DNA from: Mariniflexile jejuense
Lineage (GTDB): Bacteria > Bacteroidota > Bacteroidia > Flavobacteriales > Flavobacteriaceae
DNA: 64,000 nucleotides
Direction of reading: 5' to 3'
Assembly: GCF_042675665.1 (NCBI RefSeq)
Contig: NZ_JBHTJI010000001.1
Location: forward strand, 1,426,001-1,490,000
Below the pieces are notes generated by a model, which made no database searches, was not told where the DNA came from, and saw only the letters and a list, made by a program, of their open reading frames with translations. Within the stretch, counting starts at the first letter, position 1; every line of letters begins with the position of its first letter. Made by a program: the position numbers and the translations under genes. Shown piece after piece: positions 1 to 7,655 of the stretch.

Positions 1-6
1 AAAATT

Positions 7-375
7 ATGAAAGAGAAAAAATACATTTTACAAACCAATCCATTTGTAGTTCCAACTGATGATGGTAAAGTAATAAAAGAACATTTTGGTATTCCAACTA
101 ACAATAATGCTGATATTAGTATTGCCCACATGAAAGCACCAGCAGGTTGGAGCGAACCGTTTCAAACACCTGAGTTTGATGAATACACTTTCATTATAAA
201 AGGTAAAAAACAATTTATTATTGAAAATGAAATCGTTGTTTTAGAAGCTGGTCAATCTATAAAAATTAACCGAAACACACGTGTTCAATATTCAAATCCG
301 TTTACCGAAGTTTGCGAATATATTGCCATTTGCACACCTGCCTTTTCAATGGATTTAGTAAACAGAGAAGCATAA
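7..375 (+). CDS. small cupin-domain protein
   Basis: A 122-residue single-domain protein without signal peptide or membrane segment, so cytoplasmic. The cupin beta-barrel core spans about residues 38-112: the first motif lies around H41 to G66 (PEFDEYTFIIKG) and the second around G82 to Y95. The usual metal-ligand histidines are mostly missing (only H41 is near motif 1, none in motif 2), so it may bind a ligand without metal or be a degenerate cupin. The stop codon directly abuts the ATG of the alpha/beta hydrolase at 376, which suggests co-transcription. The ATG at 7 is close to the window edge, so an upstream promoter cannot be seen. The fold assignment is good; the substrate is unknown. 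Confidence 0.75.
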   Translation: MKEKKYILQTNPFVVPTDDGKVIKEHFGIPTNNNADISIAHMKAPAGWSEPFQTPEFDEYTFIIKGKKQFIIENEIVVLEAGQSIKINRNTRVQYSNPFTEVCEYIAICTPAFSMDLVNREA

Positions 376-1200
376 ATGAACCAAACATTAACAAAAACTA
401 TTGGAAACCTAATAAACTTCATTAGTTACCCTTTACCTAACTACGCTGCAAAACAAGCTGTTAAAATATTTTCAACACCACGAAAAGGCAAATTAAACAT
501 TGAAGAAACCAACTATCTAAAAACTGCATCTCAAGAAACCATTATTTATGAAGATGTTGCTATAAAAACATATAGCTGGAGCGGAACAAAAAGTACTATT
601 TTACTGGTTCACGGTTGGGAAAGTAATGCTTTTAGATGGAAAGATTTAATCGAAATTTTAAAAATTGAAGATTATAATATCATAGCCTTAGATGCACCAG
701 CACATGGCAATTCCGGAAGCAAAATTTTTAATGCTGTATTGTATTCAGAATGCATAAACATGGTTATCAAACAGTTTAAACCTTCTATAGTTATTGGGCA
801 TTCTATTGGCGGTACAGCTTCTGCCTTAGCTATTAATAACCATAAACTTTCTCCAGATAAATTAATTCTACTTGGCGCGCCTTCAAATTTTGATGAAGTT
901 ATTGATAACTATGTTAAAATAATGGGTTACAACAAAAGAGTTATTAAAGCCATAAATGAATACTATCTAAAATATTTTGGGTATTATCCTGAATTTTATA
1001 CTGTTGAAAATTTCATAAAGCACATTACAGCCGAAGGACTTATTATTCACGACAAAAAAGACCGCATTATTTCATATAAAGATGCACTACACATTTCAAA
1101 ACATTATAAAAATTCAAAACTAATCAAAACTGTAGGCTTTGGTCATGGTTTAAAAAATGACGTAGTTTACAATCATATTTTACAGTTTTTAAACGATTAG
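376..1200 (+). CDS. alpha/beta hydrolase
   Basis: A 274-residue serine hydrolase of the alpha/beta fold. Visible are the oxyanion HG at H79-G80 (LLVHGWES), DAPAHG around D106, the nucleophile elbow GHSIGG with Ser143, a probable acid Asp in HDKKDR near residue 228 and a C-terminal His in GFGHG near residue 255. There is no signal peptide; the N-terminal 40 residues are mildly amphipathic. It starts immediately after the cupin stop codon, so the two are likely one transcript. The acyl chain or ester substrate cannot be predicted from sequence. Family assignment is secure, specific activity is not. Confidence 0.85.
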   Translation: MNQTLTKTIGNLINFISYPLPNYAAKQAVKIFSTPRKGKLNIEETNYLKTASQETIIYEDVAIKTYSWSGTKSTILLVHGWESNAFRWKDLIEILKIEDYNIIALDAPAHGNSGSKIFNAVLYSECINMVIKQFKPSIVIGHSIGGTASALAINNHKLSPDKLILLGAPSNFDEVIDNYVKIMGYNKRVIKAINEYYLKYFGYYPEFYTVENFIKHITAEGLIIHDKKDRIISYKDALHISKHYKNSKLIKTVGFGHGLKNDVVYNHILQFLND

Positions 1201-1310
1201 ATTTGTTGTACTTTTGAACCTTGAAACCCATAATGGGCTTTTAGCAACTAAACCATTATAATTAATATAATCCTTGATGGATTGTAAATGGTTTTTGATT
1301 TTTTATTTAA
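1201..1310 (+). promoter_or_regulatory. rluF leader with a -7 type promoter box
   Basis: The 110 bases between the hydrolase and rluF hold TACTTTTG at 1209-1216, matching the Bacteroidota -7 consensus TAnnTTTG, with no clear -33 TTTG at the usual distance. Downstream there is an imperfect long-range stem (AAACCATT near 1251 with AAATGGTTT near 1286) followed by a T-rich stretch. This could be a weak terminator for the upstream pair or a leader structure. Neither role is certain. Confidence 0.35.
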
Positions 1311-2075
1311 ATGGAAGTAGAATTAAAACGCATCAATAAATTTTTAAGTGAAGTTGGCTATTGCTCGCGCAGAGAAGCCGATAAACTTATTGAAGCTGGC
1401 AGGGTAACCATTAACGGCGTTATACCAGAAATGGGCACCAAAATTTCACCTAACGATTCCGTTCAAGTTGATGGAAAAGACATAACCAACACTAAAACAT
1501 CTTTTGTTTATTTGGCGTTTAACAAACCTGTTGGTATTGTTTGCACTACCGATACTAGCGTTGAAAAAGACAATATCATCGATTTTATTAATTACCCCAA
1601 ACGTATTTTTCCTATTGGAAGATTGGATAAACCCAGTGAAGGTTTAATTCTTTTAACTGATGATGGCGATATTGTAAACAAAATTCTTCGCGCCAGTAAT
1701 AATCACGAAAAAGAATATATTGTTACAGTTGATAAGCCTATTTCTCAAACCTTTTTAGAACGCATGCGAGGTGGTATTCCGTTAGAAGAATTAAAGAAAA
1801 CCACTAAAAAATGTGAGGTTGAAAAAACGGGTACTTATGAATTCAAAATTATTTTAACACAAGGGTTAAACCGACAAATACGCCGTATGTGCGAATACTT
1901 AAATTATGAAGTATTAACATTGAAACGTATTCGCATTATGAATATTAAACTCGATATGCCTATTGGCGAATACCGAGAACTTACTAAACAAGAATTTACA
2001 GAACTAGAAAAGCTAATTAGTTCTTCAACCAAAGAATTTGTTCCTAAAATAAAAAAATCAAACCGAAGAAAATAG
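1311..2075 (+). CDS. rluF: 23S rRNA pseudouridine synthase, RluF-like
   Basis: A 254-residue pseudouridine synthase of the RsuA/RluB/E/F group. An N-terminal S4 RNA-binding domain (residues about 6-55; RINKFLSEVGYCSRREADK) is followed by the catalytic domain with the GRLDKPSEGL motif, Asp106 being the expected nucleophile, and the C-terminal RQIRRMCEYL signature. The RINKFLSE start and READKLIEAG stretch resemble RluF, which modifies a uridine near position 2604 of 23S rRNA, more than RluB. A basic tail (KIKKSNRRK) ends the protein. It converges on folD with only 5 bases between stop codons. Close relatives (RluE, RsuA) cannot be excluded. Confidence 0.85.
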   Translation: MEVELKRINKFLSEVGYCSRREADKLIEAGRVTINGVIPEMGTKISPNDSVQVDGKDITNTKTSFVYLAFNKPVGIVCTTDTSVEKDNIIDFINYPKRIFPIGRLDKPSEGLILLTDDGDIVNKILRASNNHEKEYIVTVDKPISQTFLERMRGGIPLEELKKTTKKCEVEKTGTYEFKIILTQGLNRQIRRMCEYLNYEVLTLKRIRIMNIKLDMPIGEYRELTKQEFTELEKLISSSTKEFVPKIKKSNRRK

Positions 2076-2080
2076 GCTTA

Positions 2081-2959
2081 CTAGTTTTTACGTCGCTCTC
2101 TAGCTAATAATGTGTTTTTAAGCAACATAGCTATCGTCATAGGGCCAACACCACCAGGAACCGGCGTAATATAACTTGCTTTTTTGCTTACACTTTCAAA
2201 ATGAACATCGCCTGCCAATCTGTAACCATTTGCTTTGGTAGCATCTGGTACACGCGTAATGCCAACATCAACAATTACCACATCTTCCTTAACCATATCG
2301 CCAGTTAAAAACTCTGAAATACCAATGGCAGCAACAATAATATCTGCAGCTTTTGTTATTTCGGCTAAGTTTTTTGAACGACTATGAACAACCGTAACCG
2401 TAGCATCACCAGCTTTACGTTTTTGGCTCATTAAAATACTCATTGGGCGACCAACAATATGGCTTCTTCCCATTACTACCACGTTTTTACCAGAAGTTTC
2501 TACTTGGTAGCGTTCTAACAATTCCAAAATTCCGTATGGTGTTGCAGGTAAAAATGTTGGCAAATCTAAAGCCATTTTACCAACGTTTGTTGGATGAAAA
2601 CCATCAACATCTTTATCTGGGTGAACAGCCATTAGCACTTTTTGTTCATCAATATGTTTTGGCAATGGCAACTGAACTATAAACCCATCAATATCATCAT
2701 TCGTGTTTAGTTCGTTAATTTTTGCTAATAATTCTTCTTCTGAAGTATAATCGGGTAAATCTATTAAGGTAGAATTGAAACCTATCTTTTCGCAAGCTTT
2801 TACTTTTGCGTTTACATAGGTCATACTTGCACCATCGGTTCCAACCAAAATAGCAGCCAAATGTGGTACTTTTTCTCCTTTTGAAACTAGCGCACTTACG
2901 TGTTCTGCTATTTCTTCCTTTATATCGTTGCTTACTTTTTTACCGTCTAAAATTATCAT
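2081..2959 (-). CDS. folD: bifunctional methylenetetrahydrofolate dehydrogenase/cyclohydrolase FolD
   Basis: A 292-residue cytoplasmic enzyme that interconverts 5,10-methylene-THF, methenyl-THF and 10-formyl-THF for purine, formyl-Met and thymidylate synthesis. Y48 and K52 in SMTYVNAKVKACE are the catalytic pair. The VDGFHPTNVG and GRSHIVGRPMS (NADP-binding) motifs and the PGGVGPMTIAMLL signature near the C terminus are all present. Length fits the family. The ATG is preceded 8 bases upstream by the CAGTCG repeat at 2967-2993, so this repeat now forms the immediate 5' leader, and folD may depend on transcription coming from ffh and the gene between. Confidence 0.97.
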   Translation of the reverse strand: MIILDGKKVSNDIKEEIAEHVSALVSKGEKVPHLAAILVGTDGASMTYVNAKVKACEKIGFNSTLIDLPDYTSEEELLAKINELNTNDDIDGFIVQLPLPKHIDEQKVLMAVHPDKDVDGFHPTNVGKMALDLPTFLPATPYGILELLERYQVETSGKNVVVMGRSHIVGRPMSILMSQKRKAGDATVTVVHSRSKNLAEITKAADIIVAAIGISEFLTGDMVKEDVVIVDVGITRVPDATKANGYRLAGDVHFESVSKKASYITPVPGGVGPMTIAMLLKNTLLARERRKN

Positions 2960-2966
2960 CTTTATA

Positions 2967-2993
2967 AGTTTTCAGTCGCAGTCGCAGTCGCAG
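2967..2993. repeat. left inverted repeat of the four-helix-bundle cassette
   Basis: On the + strand this reads AGTTTTCAGTCGCAGTCGCA and on, with the unit CAGTCG repeated three times. Read on the minus strand, the copy at 3418-3445 begins with the same AGTTTTCAGTCGCAGTC (17 bases identical) before the two diverge. The two copies therefore form terminal inverted repeats around the S23-type gene. Confidence 0.75.
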
Positions 2994-3024
2994 ATTATCA
3001 CTCTACCGACTTACATATGCCATT

Positions 3025-3399
3025 TTAGTTTTCTATATTAACTCCAAATTTCTCTGGATTATTAATCATGTAATTTATTAATTTTCCTATCTCCTTACCT
3101 TCATCTGAACATTTAGAATAATCTTCATTTGAAATATAGTTACAGGCTAAAGCAAAATCCAACCAAGTATTCGTTTCAGAGTTTTCACCATCAGCATCCG
3201 TTAACTTACTAATAAAATGTTTTGGATAACGTCTTTTTCTATAGGCTTCAGAAATATTCGCAGATACAGAACGAGAACTTCTTCGTATTTGATCAGTTAA
3301 AGAATATGTTTCTTCCTTTGGAAAACTTTTTGAAATTTCAAAAATAAACATCGCTAATTCAAATGATTTTTGATAAGCTAGAAGTTTTTTGAAATCCAT
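3025..3399 (-). CDS. four-helix bundle protein (S23/23S rRNA-intervening-sequence protein family)
   Basis: A 124-residue, predicted all-helical protein. It carries the hallmarks of the family: a DFKKLLAYQKSFELA start, FPKEETYSLTDQIRRSSRSVSANISEAY in the centre and WLDFALACNYIS later. Family members occur in 23S rRNA intervening sequences, next to retroelements, and as orphan genes; their function is unknown. The ATG at 3399 is chosen over the upstream TTG (two codons earlier) because it matches the usual start of the family. The gene lies between folD and ffh, bracketed by inverted repeats (2967-2993 and 3418-3445), which suggests insertion as a unit into an older ffh-folD arrangement. Confidence 0.88.
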   Translation of the reverse strand: MDFKKLLAYQKSFELAMFIFEISKSFPKEETYSLTDQIRRSSRSVSANISEAYRKRRYPKHFISKLTDADGENSETNTWLDFALACNYISNEDYSKCSDEGKEIGKLINYMINNPEKFGVNIEN

Positions 3400-3417
3400 A
3401 AACAATAATCTTTACTA

Positions 3418-3445
3418 CTGAAAACTGTGACTGCGACTGAAAACT
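3418..3445. repeat. right inverted repeat of the four-helix-bundle cassette
   Basis: The + strand reads CTGAAAACTGTGACTGCGAC followed by TGAAAACT. Its reverse complement starts AGTTTTCAGTCGCAGTC like the left copy at 2967. It overlaps the TAG stop codon of ffh (3444-3446), so the element sits exactly at the end of that gene. Confidence 0.75.
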
Positions 3446-4772
3446 ATCTCATTCCTTTCATCATCTGCATCATCTTTTTACCGCCACCACCTTGCATCAT
3501 CTTCATCATTTTGCTCATTTGGTCGAATTGTTTTAAAAGCTGATTTACTTGCTGTACAGATGTACCAGAACCTTTACCTATTCTAGTTTTTCTACTTGCG
3601 TTTATAATGTTTGGATTGCTTCGTTCTTTAGGAGTCATGGAATGAATGATAGCTTCTATACCTTTAAAAGCATCATCATCAATATCAACATCTTTCAACA
3701 TTTTTCCAGCACCAGGAATCATACCCATAAGGTCTTTCATGTTTCCCATTTTTTTAATTTGCTGAATTTGTTTTAAGAAATCATCAAACCCAAATTGGTT
3801 TTTGGCAATTTTCTTTTGAAGTTTACGTGCTTCCTCTTCATCAAACTGTTCTTGTGCACGTTCAACTAACGAAACAACATCACCCATTCCTAAAATACGG
3901 TCTGCCATACGTGATGGATAGAACACATCGATGGCTTCCATTTTCTCGCCCGTACCAATAAACTTAATAGGTTTATTGACTACCGATTTGATAGAAATAG
4001 CTGCTCCACCTCGTGTATCACCATCTAATTTTGTAAGGATAACCCCATCAAAATTCAACACATCGTTGAAGGCTTTTGCTGTATTTACGGCATCTTGCCC
4101 TGTCATAGAATCTACAACAAACAAGGTTTCTTGTGGTTGAATGGCTTTATGGATGTTCGATATTTCGGTCATCATTGCCTCATCAACAGCTAAACGACCT
4201 GCGGTATCTATAATTACTACATTATATCCATTTGCTTTAGCGTGTGCAATACCTGCTTTTGAAATAGCAACAGGATCTGAATTTCCTCTATCGCTAAAAA
4301 CCTCAACACCTATTTGACTACCAACTACATGAAGTTGATCTATTGCCGCTGGTCTATAAACATCACAAGCTACTAATAATGGCTTTTTTGATTTTTTTGT
4401 TTTTAGATAATTGGCCAATTTACCAGAAAAGGTTGTTTTACCAGAACCTTGTAAGCCAGACATTAAAATAACGCTTGGGTTACCTGAAAGGTTAATGCCT
4501 TCTGCATCGCCACCCATTAGTTCGGTAAGCTCGTCTTTTACGATTTTAACCATTAATTGCCCTGGTTGTAACGTAGTTAATACGTTTTGACCAAGTGCCT
4601 TTTCTTTTACTGTGGTTGTAAAATCTTTGGCTATTTTAAAGTTAACATCGGCATCTAGTAACGCGCGACGTACTTCTTTTAAGGTTTCGGCTACGTTTAC
4701 TTCGGTGATACTTCCGTGCCCTTTTAGTACGTGTAAGGCTTTATCTAATTTATCGCTTAAATTATTGAACAT
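3444..4772 (-). CDS. ffh: signal recognition particle protein Ffh (SRP54)
   Basis: A 442-residue SRP GTPase that binds signal peptides and 4.5S RNA and targets ribosomes to FtsY and SecYEG. The N domain is followed by the G domain with P-loop GLQGSGKTT (residues 106-114), DTAGRL near 188, and TKLDGDTRGGA near 247. The C-terminal M domain is rich in methionine (KMMKMMQ, GKKMMQMMKGMR) and contains the RNA-binding SGTSVQQVNQLLKQF. The length is typical. A TAACTTTG promoter box lies at 4798-4805 upstream. The stop codon overlaps an inverted repeat that bounds the next gene. Confidence 0.98.
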   Translation of the reverse strand: MFNNLSDKLDKALHVLKGHGSITEVNVAETLKEVRRALLDADVNFKIAKDFTTTVKEKALGQNVLTTLQPGQLMVKIVKDELTELMGGDAEGINLSGNPSVILMSGLQGSGKTTFSGKLANYLKTKKSKKPLLVACDVYRPAAIDQLHVVGSQIGVEVFSDRGNSDPVAISKAGIAHAKANGYNVVIIDTAGRLAVDEAMMTEISNIHKAIQPQETLFVVDSMTGQDAVNTAKAFNDVLNFDGVILTKLDGDTRGGAAISIKSVVNKPIKFIGTGEKMEAIDVFYPSRMADRILGMGDVVSLVERAQEQFDEEEARKLQKKIAKNQFGFDDFLKQIQQIKKMGNMKDLMGMIPGAGKMLKDVDIDDDAFKGIEAIIHSMTPKERSNPNIINASRKTRIGKGSGTSVQQVNQLLKQFDQMSKMMKMMQGGGGKKMMQMMKGMR

Positions 4773-4797
4773 AATTTTTATTGAAATTTTAAAAGTG

Positions 4798-4805
4798 CAA
4801 AGTTA
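4798..4805 (-). promoter_or_regulatory. -7 promoter box of ffh
   Basis: On the minus strand TAACTTTG matches TAnnTTTG, 25 bases upstream of the ffh ATG, which leaves a leader of about 18 bases. No convincing -33 TTTG is seen. Confidence 0.5.
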
Positions 4806-4892
4806 ATGATTTGAAGCGTATTATTACCCTTGATTTTTATAAAAATGATGCTTCTTTTTGATGTTAATTTACTTTGTGGTTTGTTGTGGTTT

Positions 4893-4999
4893 GCGCTAGG
4901 GATAGTAGTGGAAAGCCCACAGCGAGGTACGAGCGAGGACTTGTAGCCTTTCGACTGCGCTCTAGATAAACTCCTATCCCGACCCTTGTGGTAGCGCCA
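4893..4999 (-). repeat. dispersed flavobacterial intergenic repeat, copy 1
   Basis: This is the main content of the 342-base gap between ffh and the surface lipoprotein gene. On the minus strand it starts TGGCGCTACCACAAGGGTCG and ends with CTATCCCTAGCGCAAA. The ends match copies at 20213, 39157 and 41677. An internal stretch CGACTGCGCTC (4953-4963) matches another short repeat at 40931. A 79-codon minus-strand frame runs through the element, but it is not supported as a gene. Confidence 0.65.
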
Positions 5000-5114
5000 T
5001 AAAAAAAAGGTTGCCAAAATTTGTATTTGACAACCTTTATAAAGGAAACGTTATTTAATAATTTAACCTAACCAACCAAAAACGAATGTTTCCTTTTGTT
5101 TATTAAAAGCTTAC

Positions 5115-6875
5115 TTAACTTTTCTTTTCAAGGACTAATATTCTTTCTACAGTTCCTGTAGAACTTAAATCTTTTAATTCAATTCTATTAGGGGTTATTG
5201 ATTTTATTCGCCATCTGTACGATAATTCGTTAAACGGTGCTTGGTTTGCAAAATGTAAGCCTAAAAACAAACCGTCGTTTCTGTAGGCTAACCATGAGCC
5301 TGCTGTTACGCCATTGTTTGGATCGGTTACTTTTATTCTTCCAGTTATTAAAAAATTAACGGTATAACCTGCAAAGTTTATTGTTGGGTCTTGAACGTGT
5401 ACCAAACCATCATCATATTTTGCTACTTTCCAATCGCCATTAATTATTACAGCGTCAATGTATTTTAAATCGTCATCTACATCTAAACAATGTCTTTGTA
5501 ACACCATTTTATTGTTTGCGTTTTCTAGTTTTATTAAACCTGGTTCTAAAAAGGTTATTAACCATTCTAGTTTTAAATTTGGACGACCATCTAGGGTTAT
5601 TTGTAAAATGAAGCCTATGTTTCTTACGCCTATTTCGTAAGTTCCTGAAACATATTCGCCATTAACTCTTAGTTTTACAACATTGTTTGCAAAGAATTTT
5701 AATGGTGTTCCTATATAATCTTTTTCGTTATTTATACCATCAACACTTAAACGCTCAATTCTCCAGAAACATTCTTGTAAATAGTTTTCAATACGGTCTT
5801 TGGTAATATCTATAACCACATCGCAGTTTTTCTTTAGTATAAGTTTATTGCCATTAGATGTGAATAGCTTAATTTTTCCGTATTCAATTTCGTAAACAAA
5901 CCATTCTAAAGTAAAATCTACTAGAGTATCAAATTCTAATTTTATTAATGCACCATTTTTTGTTATGCGTGATGACCATGTACCTGTTAGCATATCGCCA
6001 TTTCTGGTGCGAACTTTAACGATATTATCATCTTTAAACGTGATAACATATTCTCGATACGCATTGCTTAAACTAATGGTATTTCGTTGAAATTCGTTTA
6101 CTACCCAAGGACATATTTTTAAAAGCGTATCTAGACGTTCTTTTGTAAAATCGTCATCGTGGTAATCGTTATCATCATCTTCATCACAAGAATCTTTAGC
6201 TTGTTTTATGGTAGCAGCTAATTCTGCATTGCTATTTACTGTTATTACTGTTCCATCTGCTAAAACAAGATTTAACGGAAAGTTTATACTTGCTATAACT
6301 TCGGCATTTTTTACACGTTTGATGAATTTGTGCAATTGGCTATCACTTTCAATTTTAACAACATTTACAATTTGAAATTGTGCATTAAACACTGAAAATG
6401 ATATTGGATATTGAAAATCAATACATTCAATATCATCATCGTCTTCATCTTCGCCTTTGCATTCTTTTACTAATACTGCTAAAGCTTCTTTGTTTTGCAC
6501 GGTAACTTCGGTATGATCGGATAAAATAACGGTTATTGGAAATACAATGTTTAAAACATCATCATCATCTTCAAACTCATTAAAAATGGCTTCAATGGTT
6601 TTATAATCTTCTTTAGAAGCAATAATAATTTCTTGTCCGTTTACTTTAACTGTTACAGGAAGTTGAACCGACAAACAACTTGCTTTATCAATAATATTAT
6701 CTGCAGAACCATCCATTACAGATGTAGCACTCATCATACTTGTTAGCTCAGACGTTGCCACAAGTGCTTCACTTTCGGTAGGTTGCGTAATTTCAATAAC
6801 TTCATCTTGACAAGATGTAAATAGCAATAGGGCAAAAAAAGACAGTAGTAATAATGTTTGTAATTTAGTTTTCAT
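5115..6875 (-). CDS. modular acidic surface lipoprotein
   Basis: A 586-residue lipoprotein with a signal peptide and lipobox ending at Cys22 (LLLFTSC). The acidic residues after the Cys (QDE) resemble surface-export signals of Bacteroidota lipoproteins. Residues about 69-235 hold four copies of a roughly 35-residue unit (for example FPITVILSDHTEVTVQNKEA and FPLNLVLADGTVITVNSNAE) separated by Asp/Glu runs (EDDDD, GEDEDDDD, DEDDDNDYHDDD). Residues about 253-586 hold three lipocalin-like beta modules, each opening near a W and ending in a hydrophobic strand (KLILKKNC, KMVLQRHC, RILVLEKK). No enzyme motif is visible. It diverges from the FecI-type sigma gene and shares a promoter-like element with fecR. 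It is the likely target, and possibly a co-sensor, of this signalling system. The ligand is unknown; the acidic loops could bind divalent metal. Confidence 0.8.
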   Translation of the reverse strand: MKTKLQTLLLLSFFALLLFTSCQDEVIEITQPTESEALVATSELTSMMSATSVMDGSADNIIDKASCLSVQLPVTVKVNGQEIIIASKEDYKTIEAIFNEFEDDDDVLNIVFPITVILSDHTEVTVQNKEALAVLVKECKGEDEDDDDIECIDFQYPISFSVFNAQFQIVNVVKIESDSQLHKFIKRVKNAEVIASINFPLNLVLADGTVITVNSNAELAATIKQAKDSCDEDDDNDYHDDDFTKERLDTLLKICPWVVNEFQRNTISLSNAYREYVITFKDDNIVKVRTRNGDMLTGTWSSRITKNGALIKLEFDTLVDFTLEWFVYEIEYGKIKLFTSNGNKLILKKNCDVVIDITKDRIENYLQECFWRIERLSVDGINNEKDYIGTPLKFFANNVVKLRVNGEYVSGTYEIGVRNIGFILQITLDGRPNLKLEWLITFLEPGLIKLENANNKMVLQRHCLDVDDDLKYIDAVIINGDWKVAKYDDGLVHVQDPTINFAGYTVNFLITGRIKVTDPNNGVTAGSWLAYRNDGLFLGLHFANQAPFNELSYRWRIKSITPNRIELKDLSSTGTVERILVLEKKS

Positions 6876-6910
6876 GGTGTTTGATTTTTTGGGTTTGACA
6901 TAGCATTTTT

Positions 6911-6944
6911 ATTATAAAACAAGATAACTTTAAAAATTCCTACC
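6911..6944 (-). promoter_or_regulatory. candidate ECF-sigma promoter of the lipoprotein gene
   Basis: On the minus strand this reads GGTAGGAA (6944-6937), 20 bases, then TATAAT (6916-6911), 36 bases before the ATG at 6875. The same GGTAGGAA-N20-TATAAT arrangement, with a shared AAAGTTA in the spacer, lies before fecR at 7611-7644. The repetition at two genes of one signalling locus suggests recognition by the sigma factor at 7026. Confidence 0.6.
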
Positions 6945-7025
6945 TAGTTTTTGAAAAAAGTTTTAAAATTTAAAAGTTTCAAAGTTTTAAAAACCTTAAT
7001 TTAGTCCAACCAACTACCCAAAACA

Positions 7026-7541
7026 ATGGAGAAACAACTTAACGAAAACATCTGTGAAGAACGCTTATTTTCGTCCATATTTAATAAATATGCCAAAGAT
7101 TTACACAACTTTTTATATTATAAGTATGGTGATTTACTAAACCCTAAAGATAAAGTACAAGAGGCTTTTGTGAAATTATGGGAAAATTGTGCAAAAGTAA
7201 GTCCTGATAAAGCTAAGAGTTTTGTTTTTACTACCGCCAATAATTTAATGTTGAATGAAGCTGCGCATCAAAAAGTGGTTTTAAAACACCAACAAACCAA
7301 ACCAAAAACCTACACTAATGAAAATCCTGAATTTTTAATGCAGGAAACCGAATATATGGCTAAGCTACAACAAGCACTTGCGAATTTAACCGATGCGCAA
7401 CGTGAAGCGTTTATGATGAACCGTGTGGAAGGTAAACGTTTTAAGGAAATTGCTGATATTTTAGAAATTTCAACCAAAGCGGTTGAAAAACGTATTTATG
7501 GTGCTTTGGAGAAGTTGAGAAAAGAGATTAAGGAGTTGTAA
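7026..7541 (+). CDS. FecI-type ECF RNA polymerase sigma factor
   Basis: A 171-residue ECF sigma factor. Region 2 is at about residues 15-80 (FNKYAKDLHNFLYYKYGD, KDKVQEAFVKLWENC, FVFTTANNLMLNEAAH) and region 4 at about 115-168 (LTDAQREAFMMNRVEGKRFK, EIADILEISTKAVEKRIYGA). It precedes a FecR-type anti-sigma factor and a STN-domain TonB receptor, the standard cell-surface signalling trio. It diverges from the surface lipoprotein gene. Its likely regulon includes fecR and that lipoprotein, because both carry the GGTAGGAA-N20-TATAAT element, while its own upstream region does not. Confidence 0.93.
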   Translation: MEKQLNENICEERLFSSIFNKYAKDLHNFLYYKYGDLLNPKDKVQEAFVKLWENCAKVSPDKAKSFVFTTANNLMLNEAAHQKVVLKHQQTKPKTYTNENPEFLMQETEYMAKLQQALANLTDAQREAFMMNRVEGKRFKEIADILEISTKAVEKRIYGALEKLRKEIKEL

Positions 7542-7610
7542 AATTTGATGGTTAGAAATCTAAACTTTTTACTTTCAAACATTTAAACTTTAAAACTTTT
7601 TTAGAGTTAG

Positions 7611-7644
7611 GGTAGGAAAAAAATAAAGTTAACTGTTATATAAT
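7611..7644 (+). promoter_or_regulatory. candidate ECF-sigma promoter of the fecR-receptor operon
   Basis: GGTAGGAA (7611-7618), a 20-base spacer containing AAAGTTA, then TATAAT (7639-7644), 11 bases before the ATG at 7656. It is the same layout as the element at 6911-6944 on the other strand. It implies positive autoregulation of the anti-sigma/receptor operon, separately from the sigma gene. Confidence 0.6.
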
Positions 7645-7655
7645 TGAATACAGAA

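Noticed and set aside
4893..4999. Repeat copy 1 as a CRISPR or tandem array
   Set aside because: It is a single unit with conserved ends, with no regularly spaced direct repeats; no cas genes are present.
4778..5017. Minus-strand 79-codon frame between ffh and the lipoprotein gene
   Set aside because: It runs through the dispersed repeat and the ffh promoter, and the protein shows no family feature.
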